In this document: piece by piece, positions 1-8,265 of the stretch
How positions within the stretch are numbered: position 1 is the stretch's first letter
How the letters are laid out: each line of letters opens with the position of its first letter
Source of the DNA: Blautia sp. SC05B48
GTDB lineage: Bacteria > Bacillota > Clostridia > Lachnospirales > Lachnospiraceae
DNA: 64,000 nt
Direction of reading: 5' to 3'
NCBI RefSeq assembly: GCF_005848555.1
Contig: NZ_CP040518.1
Span: 2,479,001-2,543,000 of the forward strand
The notes under the pieces: generated by a model
Told to the model about the DNA's origin: nothing
Database searches by the model: none
What the model saw: only the letters and a program-made list of their open reading frames with translations
Made by a program: the position numbers and the translations under genes

Positions 1-117
1 TGCATCGATCACATATCTTCCGGATACTAAATCAAAATCGCAGTCGAATTTGCTGATCTCGTTTACGAATGCTTTCACCTTATCGATGGAATTCAGTGAG
101 ATTTTAGCTGTTTTCAT
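1..117 (-). CDS. HPr-like phosphocarrier family protein (partial)
   Basis: Only the first 39 codons are in the window; the gene runs off the left edge. The reverse-strand translation starts MKTAKISLNSIDKVKAFVNE and continues to SGRYVIDA. This resembles the short HPr-like proteins of Lachnospiraceae, where a Lys/Ser/Ile-rich first strand leads into the HPr fold. The stretch that would carry a phosphorylatable His or a regulatory Ser is not conclusive here, so a role in sugar transport or carbon regulation is inference. The ATG at 117 has an AGGGAGG ribosome site at 124-130 (read on the minus strand). It is divergent from mtaB, with about 130 bp between them. Confidence 0.7.
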   Translation of the reverse strand, partial: MKTAKISLNSIDKVKAFVNEISKFDCDFDLVSGRYVIDA

Positions 118-250
118 TATAATAACCTCCCTTGATAAATTTTTGTTGTTTTACAGCTTTCATCTTACCTGTCAGTACCCAAAAAGTCAAGGTGAAAAGA
201 GATAAAAATTGTTTTAATAATTAGTTAAAGTGTAAAAAAAGTGAGGAAAA

Positions 251-1579
251 ATGGGAAATAAAGTTGCATTACACAACCTGGGCTGCAAAGTAAATGCCTA
301 TGAGATCGAGGCCATGCAGCAGCTTCTGGAGGAGGCGGGATATGAGATCGTGCCTTTTGAGCCGGGAGCGGATATTTATGTGATCAATACCTGCACAGTA
401 ACCAATATTGCAGACAGAAAATCAAGACAGATGCTCCACAAAGCAAAAAAAATGAATCCGGAAGCGATCGTGGTGGCAACGGGCTGTTATGTACAGACCG
501 GTGGCGAGAAACTGGAAAAAGACGAAGCCATTGATCTTGTTCTAGGAAATAACCAGAAGATCAATATTGTGGAGGCACTGGCCGAATATGCGGAAAATAA
601 ACCGGGCCATGGTTCCCATGTGATCAAGATCAATCAGACAAAAGAGTATGAGGAACTTTCCATTGATCGTACTGCAGAACATGTAAGGGCATATATCAAG
701 GTTCAGGACGGATGCAATCAGTTCTGTACGTACTGTATCATTCCCTATGCAAGAGGTCGTGTCAGAAGCCGGAATATTGAAAGTGTGCTGAAGGAGGTCC
801 GTGCACTTGCGGAAAAAGGGTATAAGGAAGTGGTCCTTACAGGAATCCATTTAAGCTCCTATGGAGTGGATTTCCCGGAGGAGAAAAAAGAGACACTGCT
901 TTCTCTGATCCGTGCTGTGCATGAGATCGAAGGGATCAGGCGTATCCGTCTGGGATCGCTGGAACCGGGAATCGTTACAAGAGAATTTGCGGAAGGGATC
1001 GCGGCGCTGCCGAAGGTATGCCCGCATTTCCATCTTTCCCTGCAGAGTGGCTGTGATGAGACCCTGGAGAGGATGAACCGCAGATACAGAAGCGGGGAAT
1101 ACAGAGAGCGCTGTGAGCTTTTAAGAGAAGTGTATGGAAATCCGGCACTGACAACGGATGTGATCGTAGGCTTTCCGCAGGAATCGGAGGAAGAATTCCG
1201 GAAATCCTATGATTTTGTGGACAGCATCCGTTTTTACGAGACTCATATCTTCAAATATTCCAGAAGACAGGGAACAAAGGCGGCTGCCATGGACGGACAG
1301 CTGACAGAGGCGGAGAAATCCTTCCGCAGTGAGAAGATGATCGAGTTGCATCATCGTCATGCAGGGGATTATGAGAAATCCATGCTTGGCAAAAACCTGG
1401 AGGTACTGATCGAGGAAGAGTATACAAAGGATGGACGGACCTGGTATCTGGGACACAGCCGGGAGTATATAAAAACTGCTGTACCGAAATCGGAAGCTTA
1501 TGGCGTAAATGATATCGTAATCGTAAAGGCAGAAGGCTTTCTTGAAGAGCATATCATGACCGGTGAAGCCGTGGAGTGA
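251..1579 (+). CDS. mtaB: tRNA t6A37 methylthiotransferase MtaB
   Basis: Radical-SAM enzyme that adds the 2-methylthio group to N6-threonylcarbamoyladenosine at tRNA position 37. The N-terminal methylthiotransferase domain has its three cluster cysteines at C12, C48 and C79. The radical-SAM CxxxCxxC motif is at C155, C159 and C162 (DGCNQFCTYCIIPYARG), and a TRAM-like RNA-binding tail follows from about residue 380. At 442 aa it has the usual family length. The ATG is preceded by GTGAGGAAAA. It opens a co-directional run of housekeeping genes. The family assignment is firm; MtaB is chosen over MiaB from the overall sequence pattern and length. Confidence 0.93.
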   Translation: MGNKVALHNLGCKVNAYEIEAMQQLLEEAGYEIVPFEPGADIYVINTCTVTNIADRKSRQMLHKAKKMNPEAIVVATGCYVQTGGEKLEKDEAIDLVLGNNQKINIVEALAEYAENKPGHGSHVIKINQTKEYEELSIDRTAEHVRAYIKVQDGCNQFCTYCIIPYARGRVRSRNIESVLKEVRALAEKGYKEVVLTGIHLSSYGVDFPEEKKETLLSLIRAVHEIEGIRRIRLGSLEPGIVTREFAEGIAALPKVCPHFHLSLQSGCDETLERMNRRYRSGEYRERCELLREVYGNPALTTDVIVGFPQESEEEFRKSYDFVDSIRFYETHIFKYSRRQGTKAAAMDGQLTEAEKSFRSEKMIELHHRHAGDYEKSMLGKNLEVLIEEEYTKDGRTWYLGHSREYIKTAVPKSEAYGVNDIVIVKAEGFLEEHIMTGEAVE

Positions 1580-1602
1580 AGAACGGGATCGTATGTTGAA
1601 AG

Positions 1603-1663
1603 GTTGTTTGTTCACTGGTGATATTTTGCGAAGCGTGTTACTGAGAACGGAGTGAACAGTAAC
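1603..1663. repeat. Short copy A of a dispersed palindromic intergenic repeat
   Basis: Lies 24 bp after the mtaB stop. It contains the block GCGAAGCGTGTTACTGAGAA followed by CGGAGTGAACAGTAAC (1628-1663), which recurs at 25641-25680 and 37050-37085. Within the copy, TGTTCACT (1609-1616) pairs with AGTGAACA (1651-1658), and GTTACTG pairs with CAGTAAC, so the transcript can fold. This copy lacks the central stem seen in copies B and C. Confidence 0.75.
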
Positions 1664-1764
1664 GTTGACAGTTTGTATTCGCAATCCTCGTTAAATTTAA
1701 GATTGTAATTTATGTAAATTTATATTAAAATAAAAAAGAATATATTTTAAGGACGTGAGAGACA

Positions 1765-2037
1765 ATGGCAGAGAATAATCTGGGAAATACACAGTATTTC
1801 AGAACAAAACCGGATCAGGAGCTTCAGGTAAAAGAAGTCCTGGATCTGGTGTACAATGCAATGGATGAGAAGGGCTACAATCCGGTGAATCAGATCGTAG
1901 GATATATTATGTCCGGAGACCCGACCTACATCACAAGCCACAAGGGTGCGAGAAGCATGATCATGAAGGTGGAGCGTGATGAGCTGGTAGAGGAGCTTCT
2001 CACCGAGTATATCAAGAATAAGTCCTGGGAACGGTAA
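1765..2037 (+). CDS. ireB: IreB family regulatory phosphoprotein (UPF0297)
   Basis: A small cytosolic protein of 90 aa, the normal length for the UPF0297/IreB family. In Enterococcus faecalis IreB is a substrate of the Ser/Thr kinase IreK and tunes cell-wall stress resistance. The characteristic N-terminal segment with [16 protein letters not shown] and the C-terminal [12 protein letters not shown] stretch are present. It sits two bases upstream of ruvX, the usual IreB-RuvX arrangement in Firmicutes. Function here is inferred from the family. Confidence 0.9.
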   Translation: MAENNLGNTQYFRTKPDQELQVKEVLDLVYNAMDEKGYNPVNQIVGYIMSGDPTYITSHKGARSMIMKVERDELVEELLTEYIKNKSWER

Positions 2038-2038
2038 T

Positions 2039-2476
2039 ATGAGAGTACTGGGACTGGACTATGGCTCGAAGACCGTTGGGGTTGCAGTGAGCGATCCCCT
2101 TGGCCTGACAGCCCAAGGTGTGGAAACCGTATGGCGCAAGCAGGAAAACAAGCTTCGTCGTACTCTGGCACGTATTGAAGAGATCATTTCGGAGTATCAG
2201 GTTACGGAGATCGTTCTGGGATACCCGAAAAACATGAACAATACAGTAGGAGAGCGGGCCGAGAAATCTCTGGAGTTTAAGGAAATGCTGGAGAAACGTA
2301 CGGGTCTGCCTGTTGTTATGTGGGATGAGAGACTGACTACCATGGCGGCAGACCGTACTCTGGAGGAGACCGGTGTGCATAAGGAAGACCGTAAACAGTA
2401 TCTGGATCAGGTAGCAGCAGTCTTTATCCTGCAGGGATATCTGGATGCTGCCGCATACAGAAGAGAGCAGCAGTAA
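2039..2476 (+). CDS. ruvX: Holliday junction resolvase-like RuvX (YqgF)
   Basis: RNase-H-fold protein of the YqgF/RuvX family, implicated in Holliday-junction resolution and in 16S rRNA 5'-end maturation. The 145-aa protein starts [19 protein letters not shown] with the catalytic Asp in strand 1. It has [15 protein letters not shown] in the middle and MWDERLTT (Glu) and a terminal YLDQVAA (Asp) stretch for the remaining metal ligands. The start is two bases from the ireB stop, so the two are probably translationally coupled. Confidence 0.93.
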   Translation: MRVLGLDYGSKTVGVAVSDPLGLTAQGVETVWRKQENKLRRTLARIEEIISEYQVTEIVLGYPKNMNNTVGERAEKSLEFKEMLEKRTGLPVVMWDERLTTMAADRTLEETGVHKEDRKQYLDQVAAVFILQGYLDAAAYRREQQ

Positions 2477-2536
2477 GGCGTGGAAGAATGATCGGAAACG
2501 CAAATAGATATTTTGAGCGGATCAGGTAGCAAATGC

Positions 2537-2557
2537 GGATTGTGAATATCCGCTTGA
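2537..2557. repeat. Short hairpin repeat GCGGAT..ATCCGC
   Basis: GCGGATTGTGAATATCCGCT forms a small stem (GCGGAT / ATCCGC). A near-identical hairpin, GCGGATTGCGAATGTCCGCT, lies at 39190-39209 before cca. Two copies in 64 kb, both intergenic and just upstream of a gene, suggest a REP-like element. The start is approximate to within a base or two. Confidence 0.5.
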
Positions 2558-2583
2558 CAAGAACGGATAAGGAAGAATTAAAT

Positions 2584-2853
2584 ATGGAAAAAATAATATT
2601 TCAGTCAGACGACGGCACAGCTGCTGAGTTTTACGTAGAGGAGCAGACCAATATTGCGGGTGTGACTTATCTTTTGGTGTCCGATTCACAGGATGAGGAA
2701 GCAGACGCATATATTCTGAAGGATATTTCAGCTCCGGGAAGCACAGAAGCCTGTTATGAGATGGTCGAGGATGATGACGAACTTCAGGCTGTATATGCAG
2801 TTTTTCAGCAGATGCTGGATGACGTGAATTTTGAATGGAGGAGCGATTTTTGA
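2584..2853 (+). CDS. DUF1292 domain protein
   Basis: An acidic 89-aa protein starting MEKIIFQSDDGTAAEFYVEE. The fold and length match the DUF1292 (YrzB-like) family that follows ireB-ruvX in many Firmicutes. Its molecular role is unknown. An in-frame ATG at 2533 lies inside a hairpin repeat and has no ribosome site, whereas the ATG at 2584 follows GGAAGAATTAA, so 2584 is chosen. The TGA stop overlaps the likely TTG start of the RNase J gene (TTGA), which suggests coupled translation. Confidence 0.85.
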   Translation: MEKIIFQSDDGTAAEFYVEEQTNIAGVTYLLVSDSQDEEADAYILKDISAPGSTEACYEMVEDDDELQAVYAVFQQMLDDVNFEWRSDF

Positions 2854-4769
2854 AAAGCGAGAACAACGATGACAACAAAAATGCGGAGAGCAGAGTACAA
2901 GTTTCCGCAGGCGGTGCCAGAAGAACCGCAGCAAGACAAAAGAATGCCGGATCAAGAACAAGACAGTATCGTGGTGGCAGCAAAAACCGTCAGGATAAGC
3001 CTTTCCGGCCAACAGCAAAGAAAACAGTAGCCGGTGGCGTTGTAAAAAACAGCAGAAACACACAGAAACCGGCAAAGACCGGCGGCAGGCCATCCGGTCG
3101 GAAAAACGGCCGCAGAACAACATCCAAGCTTAAGATCATACCACTTGGCGGTCTGGAGCAGATCGGAATGAACATTACCGCTTTTGAGTATGGCGACAGT
3201 ATTGTAGTTGTAGACTGTGGTCTTTCTTTCCCTGAGGACGATATGTTGGGAATCGATCTGGTCATTCCGGATGTAACATACCTTAAGGAAAATATTTCCA
3301 AGGTGAAGGGATTTGTGATCACTCATGGACATGAGGATCATATCGGAGCTCTTCCGTATGTGTTGAAAGAGATCAATGTTCCGATCTATGCTACCAAGCT
3401 GACACTGGGACTGATCCGCAACAAACTGAAAGAGCATAACCTTATGCGTTCTACCAAATTGAAAGAGGTAAAACACGGGCAGGTGATCAATCTTGGGGAT
3501 TTCGCTGTGGAATTTATCAAAACGAATCACAGTATCCAGGATGCATCCGCACTTGCTATTTATTCACCGGTGGGAATCGTGATACACACAGGAGACTTTA
3601 AAGTTGATTATACACCGGTATTTGGAGATGCCATAGATCTGCAGCGTTTTGCAGAGATCGGCAAGAAGGGTGTGCTTGCACTGATGTGTGAGAGTACCAA
3701 TGCAGAGAGACCGGGATTTACAATGTCCGAGCGTACAGTGGGACATGTATTTGATAATCTTTTTAATGAGTACCGGACATCCAGGATCATCATTGCAACC
3801 TTTGCATCCAACGTGGATCGTGTGCAGCAGATCATTAATACTGCATACCGGTTCGGAAGAAAGGTTGCTGTGGAAGGCCGCAGTATGGTCAATGTTATTT
3901 CCGTAGCGTCAGAGCTTGGCTATCTGCAGATCCCGGAGAACACACTGATCGAGATCGATCAGGTGAAGAATTATCCGGACGACAAGGTGGTTCTGATCAC
4001 AACCGGAAGCCAGGGTGAGTCCATGGCGGCACTTTCCCGTATGGCAGCCAATATCCATAAGAAGATCACGATCAAGCCTAACGATACCATCATTTTCAGC
4101 TCCAATCCGATCCCCGGAAATGAAAAGGCAGTTTCCAAGGTCATCAACGAACTGTCTATGAAGGGAGCCAAGGTTATTTTCCAGGATGTCCATGTTTCCG
4201 GACATGCCTGCCAGGAGGAGATCAAGCTGATCTACTCCCTCGTAAAACCGAAATATGCCATTCCAATCCATGGTGAGTACCGTCATCTGACTGCACAGAA
4301 ACACATTGTGGAAGATCTGGGAATCCCGAAGGAGAATATTTTTATCCTTTCTTCCGGAAATGTTCTGGAGTTGGACGGACAGGATGCCAAGGTGACAGGA
4401 AGCGTTCATACAGGTGCGATCTTCGTAGACGGACTTGGCGTTGGCGATGTGGGAAATATCGTACTCCGTGACCGTCAGCACCTGTCTGAAGATGGAATCA
4501 TGATCGTAGTTATGACACTGGAGCGCCACAGTAATGTAGTTCTCGCAGGTCCGGATATCGTTTCCAGAGGTTTTGTGTATGTAAGAGAATCTGAGGATCT
4601 TATGGAGCATGCCAGACAGGTTGTGGAAACTGCACTGGATTCCTGCCTGGAGAACAATATCACGGACTGGGGCAAGATCAAAACCGAGGTCAAGGATGCC
4701 CTTGGAGAGTATCTGTGGAAACGGACCAAGAGAAATCCTATGATCCTGCCTATCATTATGGAGGCGTAG
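2850..4769 (+). CDS. rnj: Ribonuclease J
   Basis: Metallo-beta-lactamase/beta-CASP ribonuclease with 5' exonuclease and endonuclease activity in RNA decay. A Lys/Arg/Gly-rich, probably disordered N-terminal extension of about 90 residues precedes the conserved KIIPLGGLEQIGMN start of the fold. The zinc motif HGHEDHIGALP and the beta-CASP segment with GSQGESMAALSRM follow. The chosen start is TTG at 2850, with GGAGGAG at 2837-2843 six bases upstream and the TTGA overlap with the previous stop. The in-frame ATG at 2835 overlaps that ribosome site. The extension is longer than in Bacillus RNase J1 and could bind RNA or partners (inference). Confidence 0.93.
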   Translation: MKSENNDDNKNAESRVQVSAGGARRTAARQKNAGSRTRQYRGGSKNRQDKPFRPTAKKTVAGGVVKNSRNTQKPAKTGGRPSGRKNGRRTTSKLKIIPLGGLEQIGMNITAFEYGDSIVVVDCGLSFPEDDMLGIDLVIPDVTYLKENISKVKGFVITHGHEDHIGALPYVLKEINVPIYATKLTLGLIRNKLKEHNLMRSTKLKEVKHGQVINLGDFAVEFIKTNHSIQDASALAIYSPVGIVIHTGDFKVDYTPVFGDAIDLQRFAEIGKKGVLALMCESTNAERPGFTMSERTVGHVFDNLFNEYRTSRIIIATFASNVDRVQQIINTAYRFGRKVAVEGRSMVNVISVASELGYLQIPENTLIEIDQVKNYPDDKVVLITTGSQGESMAALSRMAANIHKKITIKPNDTIIFSSNPIPGNEKAVSKVINELSMKGAKVIFQDVHVSGHACQEEIKLIYSLVKPKYAIPIHGEYRHLTAQKHIVEDLGIPKENIFILSSGNVLELDGQDAKVTGSVHTGAIFVDGLGVGDVGNIVLRDRQHLSEDGIMIVVMTLERHSNVVLAGPDIVSRGFVYVRESEDLMEHARQVVETALDSCLENNITDWGKIKTEVKDALGEYLWKRTKRNPMILPIIMEA

Positions 4770-4773
4770 GTTC

Positions 4774-5112
4774 ATGGATGAGATCAGCATGGAGATCGAG
4801 AAGCTTCTCGATGCTGTGCACAGAAGCGATGAATATCAGGAATATCAGAAACAGGCAGCCCAGCTTGAAGCGGATCCTGAGCTGAAAGCCAGAGTGATGA
4901 GATTCCGTGGAGATAATTTCAGACTGCAGAATCATTCAGACAAGGATGAGCTGTTCCATATTGCGGAACAGCTCAATCAGGAGTCTGCAAGTCTGAGACA
5001 GAACCTGAAAGTAAATGCCTATCTCGACGCAGAGCTTGCGCTGTGCAGACTGATGCAGCGGATATGCAGGACGCTGGTGGACGGGATCGACATACAGATT
5101 CCTGACTTATAG
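4774..5112 (+). CDS. YlbF/YmcA family protein
   Basis: Helical 112-aa cytosolic protein (SDEYQEYQKQAAQLEADPEL at the N-terminus) matching the YlbF/YmcA (Com_YlbF) family. In Bacillus these proteins form a complex that steers RNase Y and influences competence and sporulation. The gene starts four bases after the RNase J stop, so an RNA-decay link fits the context. That link is inference here because no RNase Y gene is in the window. Confidence 0.8.
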   Translation: MDEISMEIEKLLDAVHRSDEYQEYQKQAAQLEADPELKARVMRFRGDNFRLQNHSDKDELFHIAEQLNQESASLRQNLKVNAYLDAELALCRLMQRICRTLVDGIDIQIPDL

Positions 5113-5123
5113 GAGGAAAGACT

Positions 5124-5528
5124 ATGGCAGACACAAGAGACAAGGTTGGCAGGGCCGGCGTTTTTCTGGCTGGAGGGGTATTTAAAACCGCTGTATATAT
5201 CTTTATTATCGTATTTCTGATCTGGGTTGGAAAATCAGCATATCAGTTTGGCTACGATGTGTTTAACCAGCAGGCTATGAGCCCGGGAGAGGGACAGCAG
5301 GTCACGGTAGTCATAAAAGAAGGTGCCTCTGCATATAAAGTAGGCAAGACACTGGAGCAGAAGGGTCTTATCAAGGATGCGCTTGCATTTACCATACAGG
5401 AAAGAATGTCCGCATATCACGGACAGATCAAAGCAGGTACATACCTTCTCAGTACAGCTTATACACCGACCAGGATCATTGCAGTGCTGTCAGGAGAAGA
5501 GAGCAAGGAAGGATCGAACAGCCAGTGA
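5124..5528 (+). CDS. Short MltG/YceG-like membrane protein lacking the catalytic domain
   Basis: A 134-aa protein with one membrane segment at about residues 15-34 and then the LysM-like N-terminal subdomain of endolytic transglycosylase MltG (IKEGASAYKVGKTLEQKGLI ... IKAGTYLLS). Full MltG is roughly 330-380 aa and carries a YceG catalytic core with an essential Glu; that core is absent. The reading frame ends cleanly and overlaps the next gene by GTGA, so it does not look like a recent truncation. A non-enzymatic septal or wall-associated role is plausible. AGGAGG precedes the ATG. Confidence 0.75.
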   Translation: MADTRDKVGRAGVFLAGGVFKTAVYIFIIVFLIWVGKSAYQFGYDVFNQQAMSPGEGQQVTVVIKEGASAYKVGKTLEQKGLIKDALAFTIQERMSAYHGQIKAGTYLLSTAYTPTRIIAVLSGEESKEGSNSQ

Positions 5529-6217
5529 TCGTAGAAGAACGCATGCAGACCTATATCAATTCACTGGATATGGGGAATACTCCATTTCTGCAGGAGTTGG
5601 AGACAAAGGCACTTGCAGACCGGGTGCCGATCATCCGGAGAGATATGCAGAGCTTTATGAGGATGCTTCTGGCACTGAAACAACCGAAGCGCATTTTGGA
5701 GGTGGGGACTGCCGTAGGCTTCTCCACACTTCTTATGTGTGAGTATGGGCCGGAAGATATGGAAATTGTTACCATAGAGAATTATGAAAAAAGAATTCCT
5801 GTCGCAAAGGATAATTTCAGGCGCGCAGGAAGAGAGTCACAGATCACGCTTCTGGAGGGAGATGCCGGAGAGATCCTGAAGAATCTTACCGGAACCTTTG
5901 ATATGATCTTCATGGACGCAGCCAAGGGCCAATATATCCACTGGCTTCCTGACGTGCTGAGACTGATGAAAGAGGGAAGCGTGCTGGTATCTGACAACGT
6001 GCTGCAGGAAGGGGATATTATTGAATCTCATTATCTTGTGGAACGGCGTAACCGTACAATCTATAAAAGAATGAGAGAATATCTCTGGCAGCTGACTCAC
6101 AGTCCGGTGCTTCGTACATCGGTGCTTCCTCTTGGAGACGGAGCGGCTGTAAGTGTAAAAACAGGAGAACAGGTTTATGAAACGACCAGAACTATTGGTT
6201 CCGGCGAGCAGCCTTGA
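5525..6217 (+). CDS. O-methyltransferase, SAM-dependent
   Basis: Class I methyltransferase of the catechol/caffeoyl-CoA O-methyltransferase family, 230 aa. SAM motif I is ILEVGTAVGFSTL near residue 60, followed by the acidic loop IENYEKR and the metal-site DMIFMDAAKGQY. The GTG start overlaps the preceding stop (GTGA). In Firmicutes this gene commonly sits between mltG and the U32 gene, and the family includes TrmR, which methylates 5-hydroxyuridine at tRNA position 34. With a U32 protein directly downstream, a tRNA ho5U to mo5U role is a reasonable inference. Confidence 0.85.
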   Translation: MIVEERMQTYINSLDMGNTPFLQELETKALADRVPIIRRDMQSFMRMLLALKQPKRILEVGTAVGFSTLLMCEYGPEDMEIVTIENYEKRIPVAKDNFRRAGRESQITLLEGDAGEILKNLTGTFDMIFMDAAKGQYIHWLPDVLRLMKEGSVLVSDNVLQEGDIIESHYLVERRNRTIYKRMREYLWQLTHSPVLRTSVLPLGDGAAVSVKTGEQVYETTRTIGSGEQP

Positions 6218-7400
6218 GGTTTTAAAGGTTGCCGTCATATATGGTGCAGATGCTGTTTACATCGGCGGAGAAGCTTTTGGACTTCGTGCAAAGGCTAAGA
6301 ATTTTTCAAAAGAAGATATGTGTGAGGGAATCGCATTTGCCCATTCCCATGGTGTAAAGGTTTATGTGACAGTAAACATCCTGGCGCATAACCGTGATCT
6401 TGAGGGTGTAAGGGAATATCTTCAGGAACTGAAGGAGATCGGACCGGACGCACTGATCATCGCAGATCCGGGAATCTTTATGTATGCAAAGGAAATCTGC
6501 CCGGAGATCGAGCGTCACATCAGTACACAGGCAAATAATACCAATTATGAGACTTACCGTTTCTGGTATAACCTTGGTGCCAAACGTGTGGTAAGTGCAA
6601 GAGAGCTTTCTCTGGAAGAGATCCGGGAGATCCGGGCACATATTCCGGAGGATATGGAGATTGAAACGTTTATTCACGGCGCCATGTGCATTTCCTATTC
6701 CGGAAGATGTCTTCTCAGTAACTTTATGGCAGGAAGAGATGCCAATCAGGGAGCCTGTACCCATCCCTGCAGATGGAAATATTCTGTTGTGGAGGAGAAG
6801 CGTCCGGGAGAATACATGCCGGTATTTGAAAATGAGAGAGGAACTTTTATTTTTAATTCCAAGGATCTCTGTATGGTAGAACATATGGAAGATATCCTTA
6901 CAAGCGGTATTGACAGCCTGAAGATCGAAGGACGTATGAAAACAGCTCTTTATGTGGCAACAGTGGCAAGAACCTACCGCAAAGCCATTGACGACTGTAT
7001 GGAAAGTCCGGAAAAATATCATGCAAATATGCCGTGGTATCAGGAGCAGATCTCAAACTGTACCTACCGTCAGTTTACCACCGGATTTTTTTACGGAAAG
7101 CCGGATGAGAATACCCAGATCTATGACAGCAACACATATGTAAGAGAATACACATATCTTGGATTTGCAGAAGAGATCGATGAGAGAGGTCTGGCAAGAC
7201 TGACACAGAGAAACAAGTTTTCTGTAGGAGAGACCATCGAGATCATGAAACCGGACGGAAGGAATATTCCGGTCACAGTGGAAGCCATTTATAATGAAGA
7301 GGGCGAAGCTATGGAGAGTGCACCACATGCTCAGCAGAGGATCTATGTGAAACTGACTGAGATGCCGGAGGTATTTGATATTCTCCGAAGAGGTGAATGA
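6177..7400 (+). CDS. Peptidase U32 family protein (TrhP-like)
   Basis: 407-aa U32 family protein with the signature stretch CISYSGRCLLSNFMAGRD and the following cysteines in GACTHPCRW, which in relatives help bind an Fe-S cluster. Despite the peptidase name, several U32 members (TrhP/YegQ, RlhA) are prephenate-dependent RNA hydroxylases. The gene overlaps the upstream methyltransferase by 41 bp, and AGGAG at 6163-6167 lies within that gene. Hydroxylation (this gene) followed by methylation (upstream gene) of wobble uridine is the inferred pair function. Confidence 0.82.
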   Translation: MKRPELLVPASSLEVLKVAVIYGADAVYIGGEAFGLRAKAKNFSKEDMCEGIAFAHSHGVKVYVTVNILAHNRDLEGVREYLQELKEIGPDALIIADPGIFMYAKEICPEIERHISTQANNTNYETYRFWYNLGAKRVVSARELSLEEIREIRAHIPEDMEIETFIHGAMCISYSGRCLLSNFMAGRDANQGACTHPCRWKYSVVEEKRPGEYMPVFENERGTFIFNSKDLCMVEHMEDILTSGIDSLKIEGRMKTALYVATVARTYRKAIDDCMESPEKYHANMPWYQEQISNCTYRQFTTGFFYGKPDENTQIYDSNTYVREYTYLGFAEEIDERGLARLTQRNKFSVGETIEIMKPDGRNIPVTVEAIYNEEGEAMESAPHAQQRIYVKLTEMPEVFDILRRGE

Positions 7401-7420
7401 TCCGAAAGGGTGGATAAGAG

Positions 7421-7459
7421 AGTAAAGGGGAGAACGAAAAGAACGTTCTCCCCTTTACT
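7421..7459. terminator. Bidirectional terminator between the U32 gene and sigK
   Basis: AGTAAAGGGGAGAACG (7421-7436) and CGTTCTCCCCTTTACT (7444-7459) form a perfect 16-bp stem with a 7-nt loop. The right arm includes the sigK stop codon. The two genes converge here. Confidence 0.85.
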
Positions 7460-8084
7460 GATTTTCAGGAAAAAGAGTACGGAGTTTTCGAAGAGCGTTC
7501 TTTTCGATACGGGATACATAGGAGCGGCTGATGGAGAGATTTTCAGCAATCTCTCGCTGGGTCAGTGGCTCCTGGCCATTCAAACCGTAGCGGCAGCAGA
7601 TCACCTGGTATTCCTTTGGGGAGAGTACTGTCCGGATATAACGGAGAAGATAGGAAATGCTGTCCTTTTTGAAACAATCATCCACAACATCAACGGGTGG
7701 ACTTTCAATGATATCGAGAAGGCTGATCTCGTTGCCTTCCCGGTCTGTGCCGATGGGTTCATAGAGAGAAACTTCTCTGGAACGTTTCCTGCGGGCACGG
7801 AACATCATGAGAAGTTCATTGTCAATGCACCGTGCAGCATAAGTAGAAAGCTTGGAAGTCCGGCTGGGATCAAAGGTGGAAATGGCTTTGATCAGACCTA
7901 TGGTGCCTATGGAGATCAGATCATCCTGATCCTCGTCACATCCCTGATATTTTTTTGCAACATGTGCTACGAGGCGGAGATTGTGTTCGATAAGGATATT
8001 TTTTGCTTCCGGATCGCCCCTTTGGAGCTGTAGAAGATAGAACTGCTCTTCCGCAAAAGAAAGCGGTTTCAGAAAGGTTTTCAA
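7455..8084 (-). CDS. sigK: Sporulation sigma factor SigK (sigma-K)
   Basis: Late mother-cell sigma factor, 209 aa. Region 2 reads [19 protein letters not shown] and the region 4 HTH is REIAENLSISRSYVSRIEKN. The N-terminus LKPLSFAEEQFYLLQL resembles the pro-sequence and start of sigma-K. In some Bacillus and Clostridioides strains sigK is split by a skin prophage; here the frame is continuous. Sigma-K normally directs spore coat and cortex genes. It is divergent from the DUF5717 operon. Confidence 0.9.
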   Translation of the reverse strand: MKTFLKPLSFAEEQFYLLQLQRGDPEAKNILIEHNLRLVAHVAKKYQGCDEDQDDLISIGTIGLIKAISTFDPSRTSKLSTYAARCIDNELLMMFRARRKRSREVSLYEPIGTDREGNEISLLDIIESPPVDVVDDCFKKDSISYLLRYIRTVLSPKEYQVICCRYGLNGQEPLTQREIAENLSISRSYVSRIEKNALRKLRTLFPENQ

Positions 8085-8185
8085 GGGTTCACCTCAAAGG
8101 GGATTTCCTTATAGCTTATGAGCCGGACGTGCTTTTCGTGCTTTTCCAACAGAAACTTTATAAAAAGGACAGAGGCGAACACCTG

Positions 8186-8214
8186 TTGCGCCACATTCTG
8201 ATCTGGTGTATAAT
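8186..8214 (+). promoter_or_regulatory. Putative sigma-A promoter of the DUF5717 operon
   Basis: TTGCGC (8186-8191), a 17-nt spacer and TATAAT (8209-8214). It lies 52 bp upstream of the TTG start at 8266 in the sigK/DUF5717 divergent gap. The -35 is weak. Confidence 0.55.
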
Positions 8215-8265
8215 CATAAAATACGAGTGACAACAATCAGTGTATATTGATGAGGAGTATATATT

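Noticed and set aside
7410..8033. 207-codon plus-strand frame over sigK
   Set aside because: sigK on the minus strand is certain and the plus frame starts within the terminator stem region.
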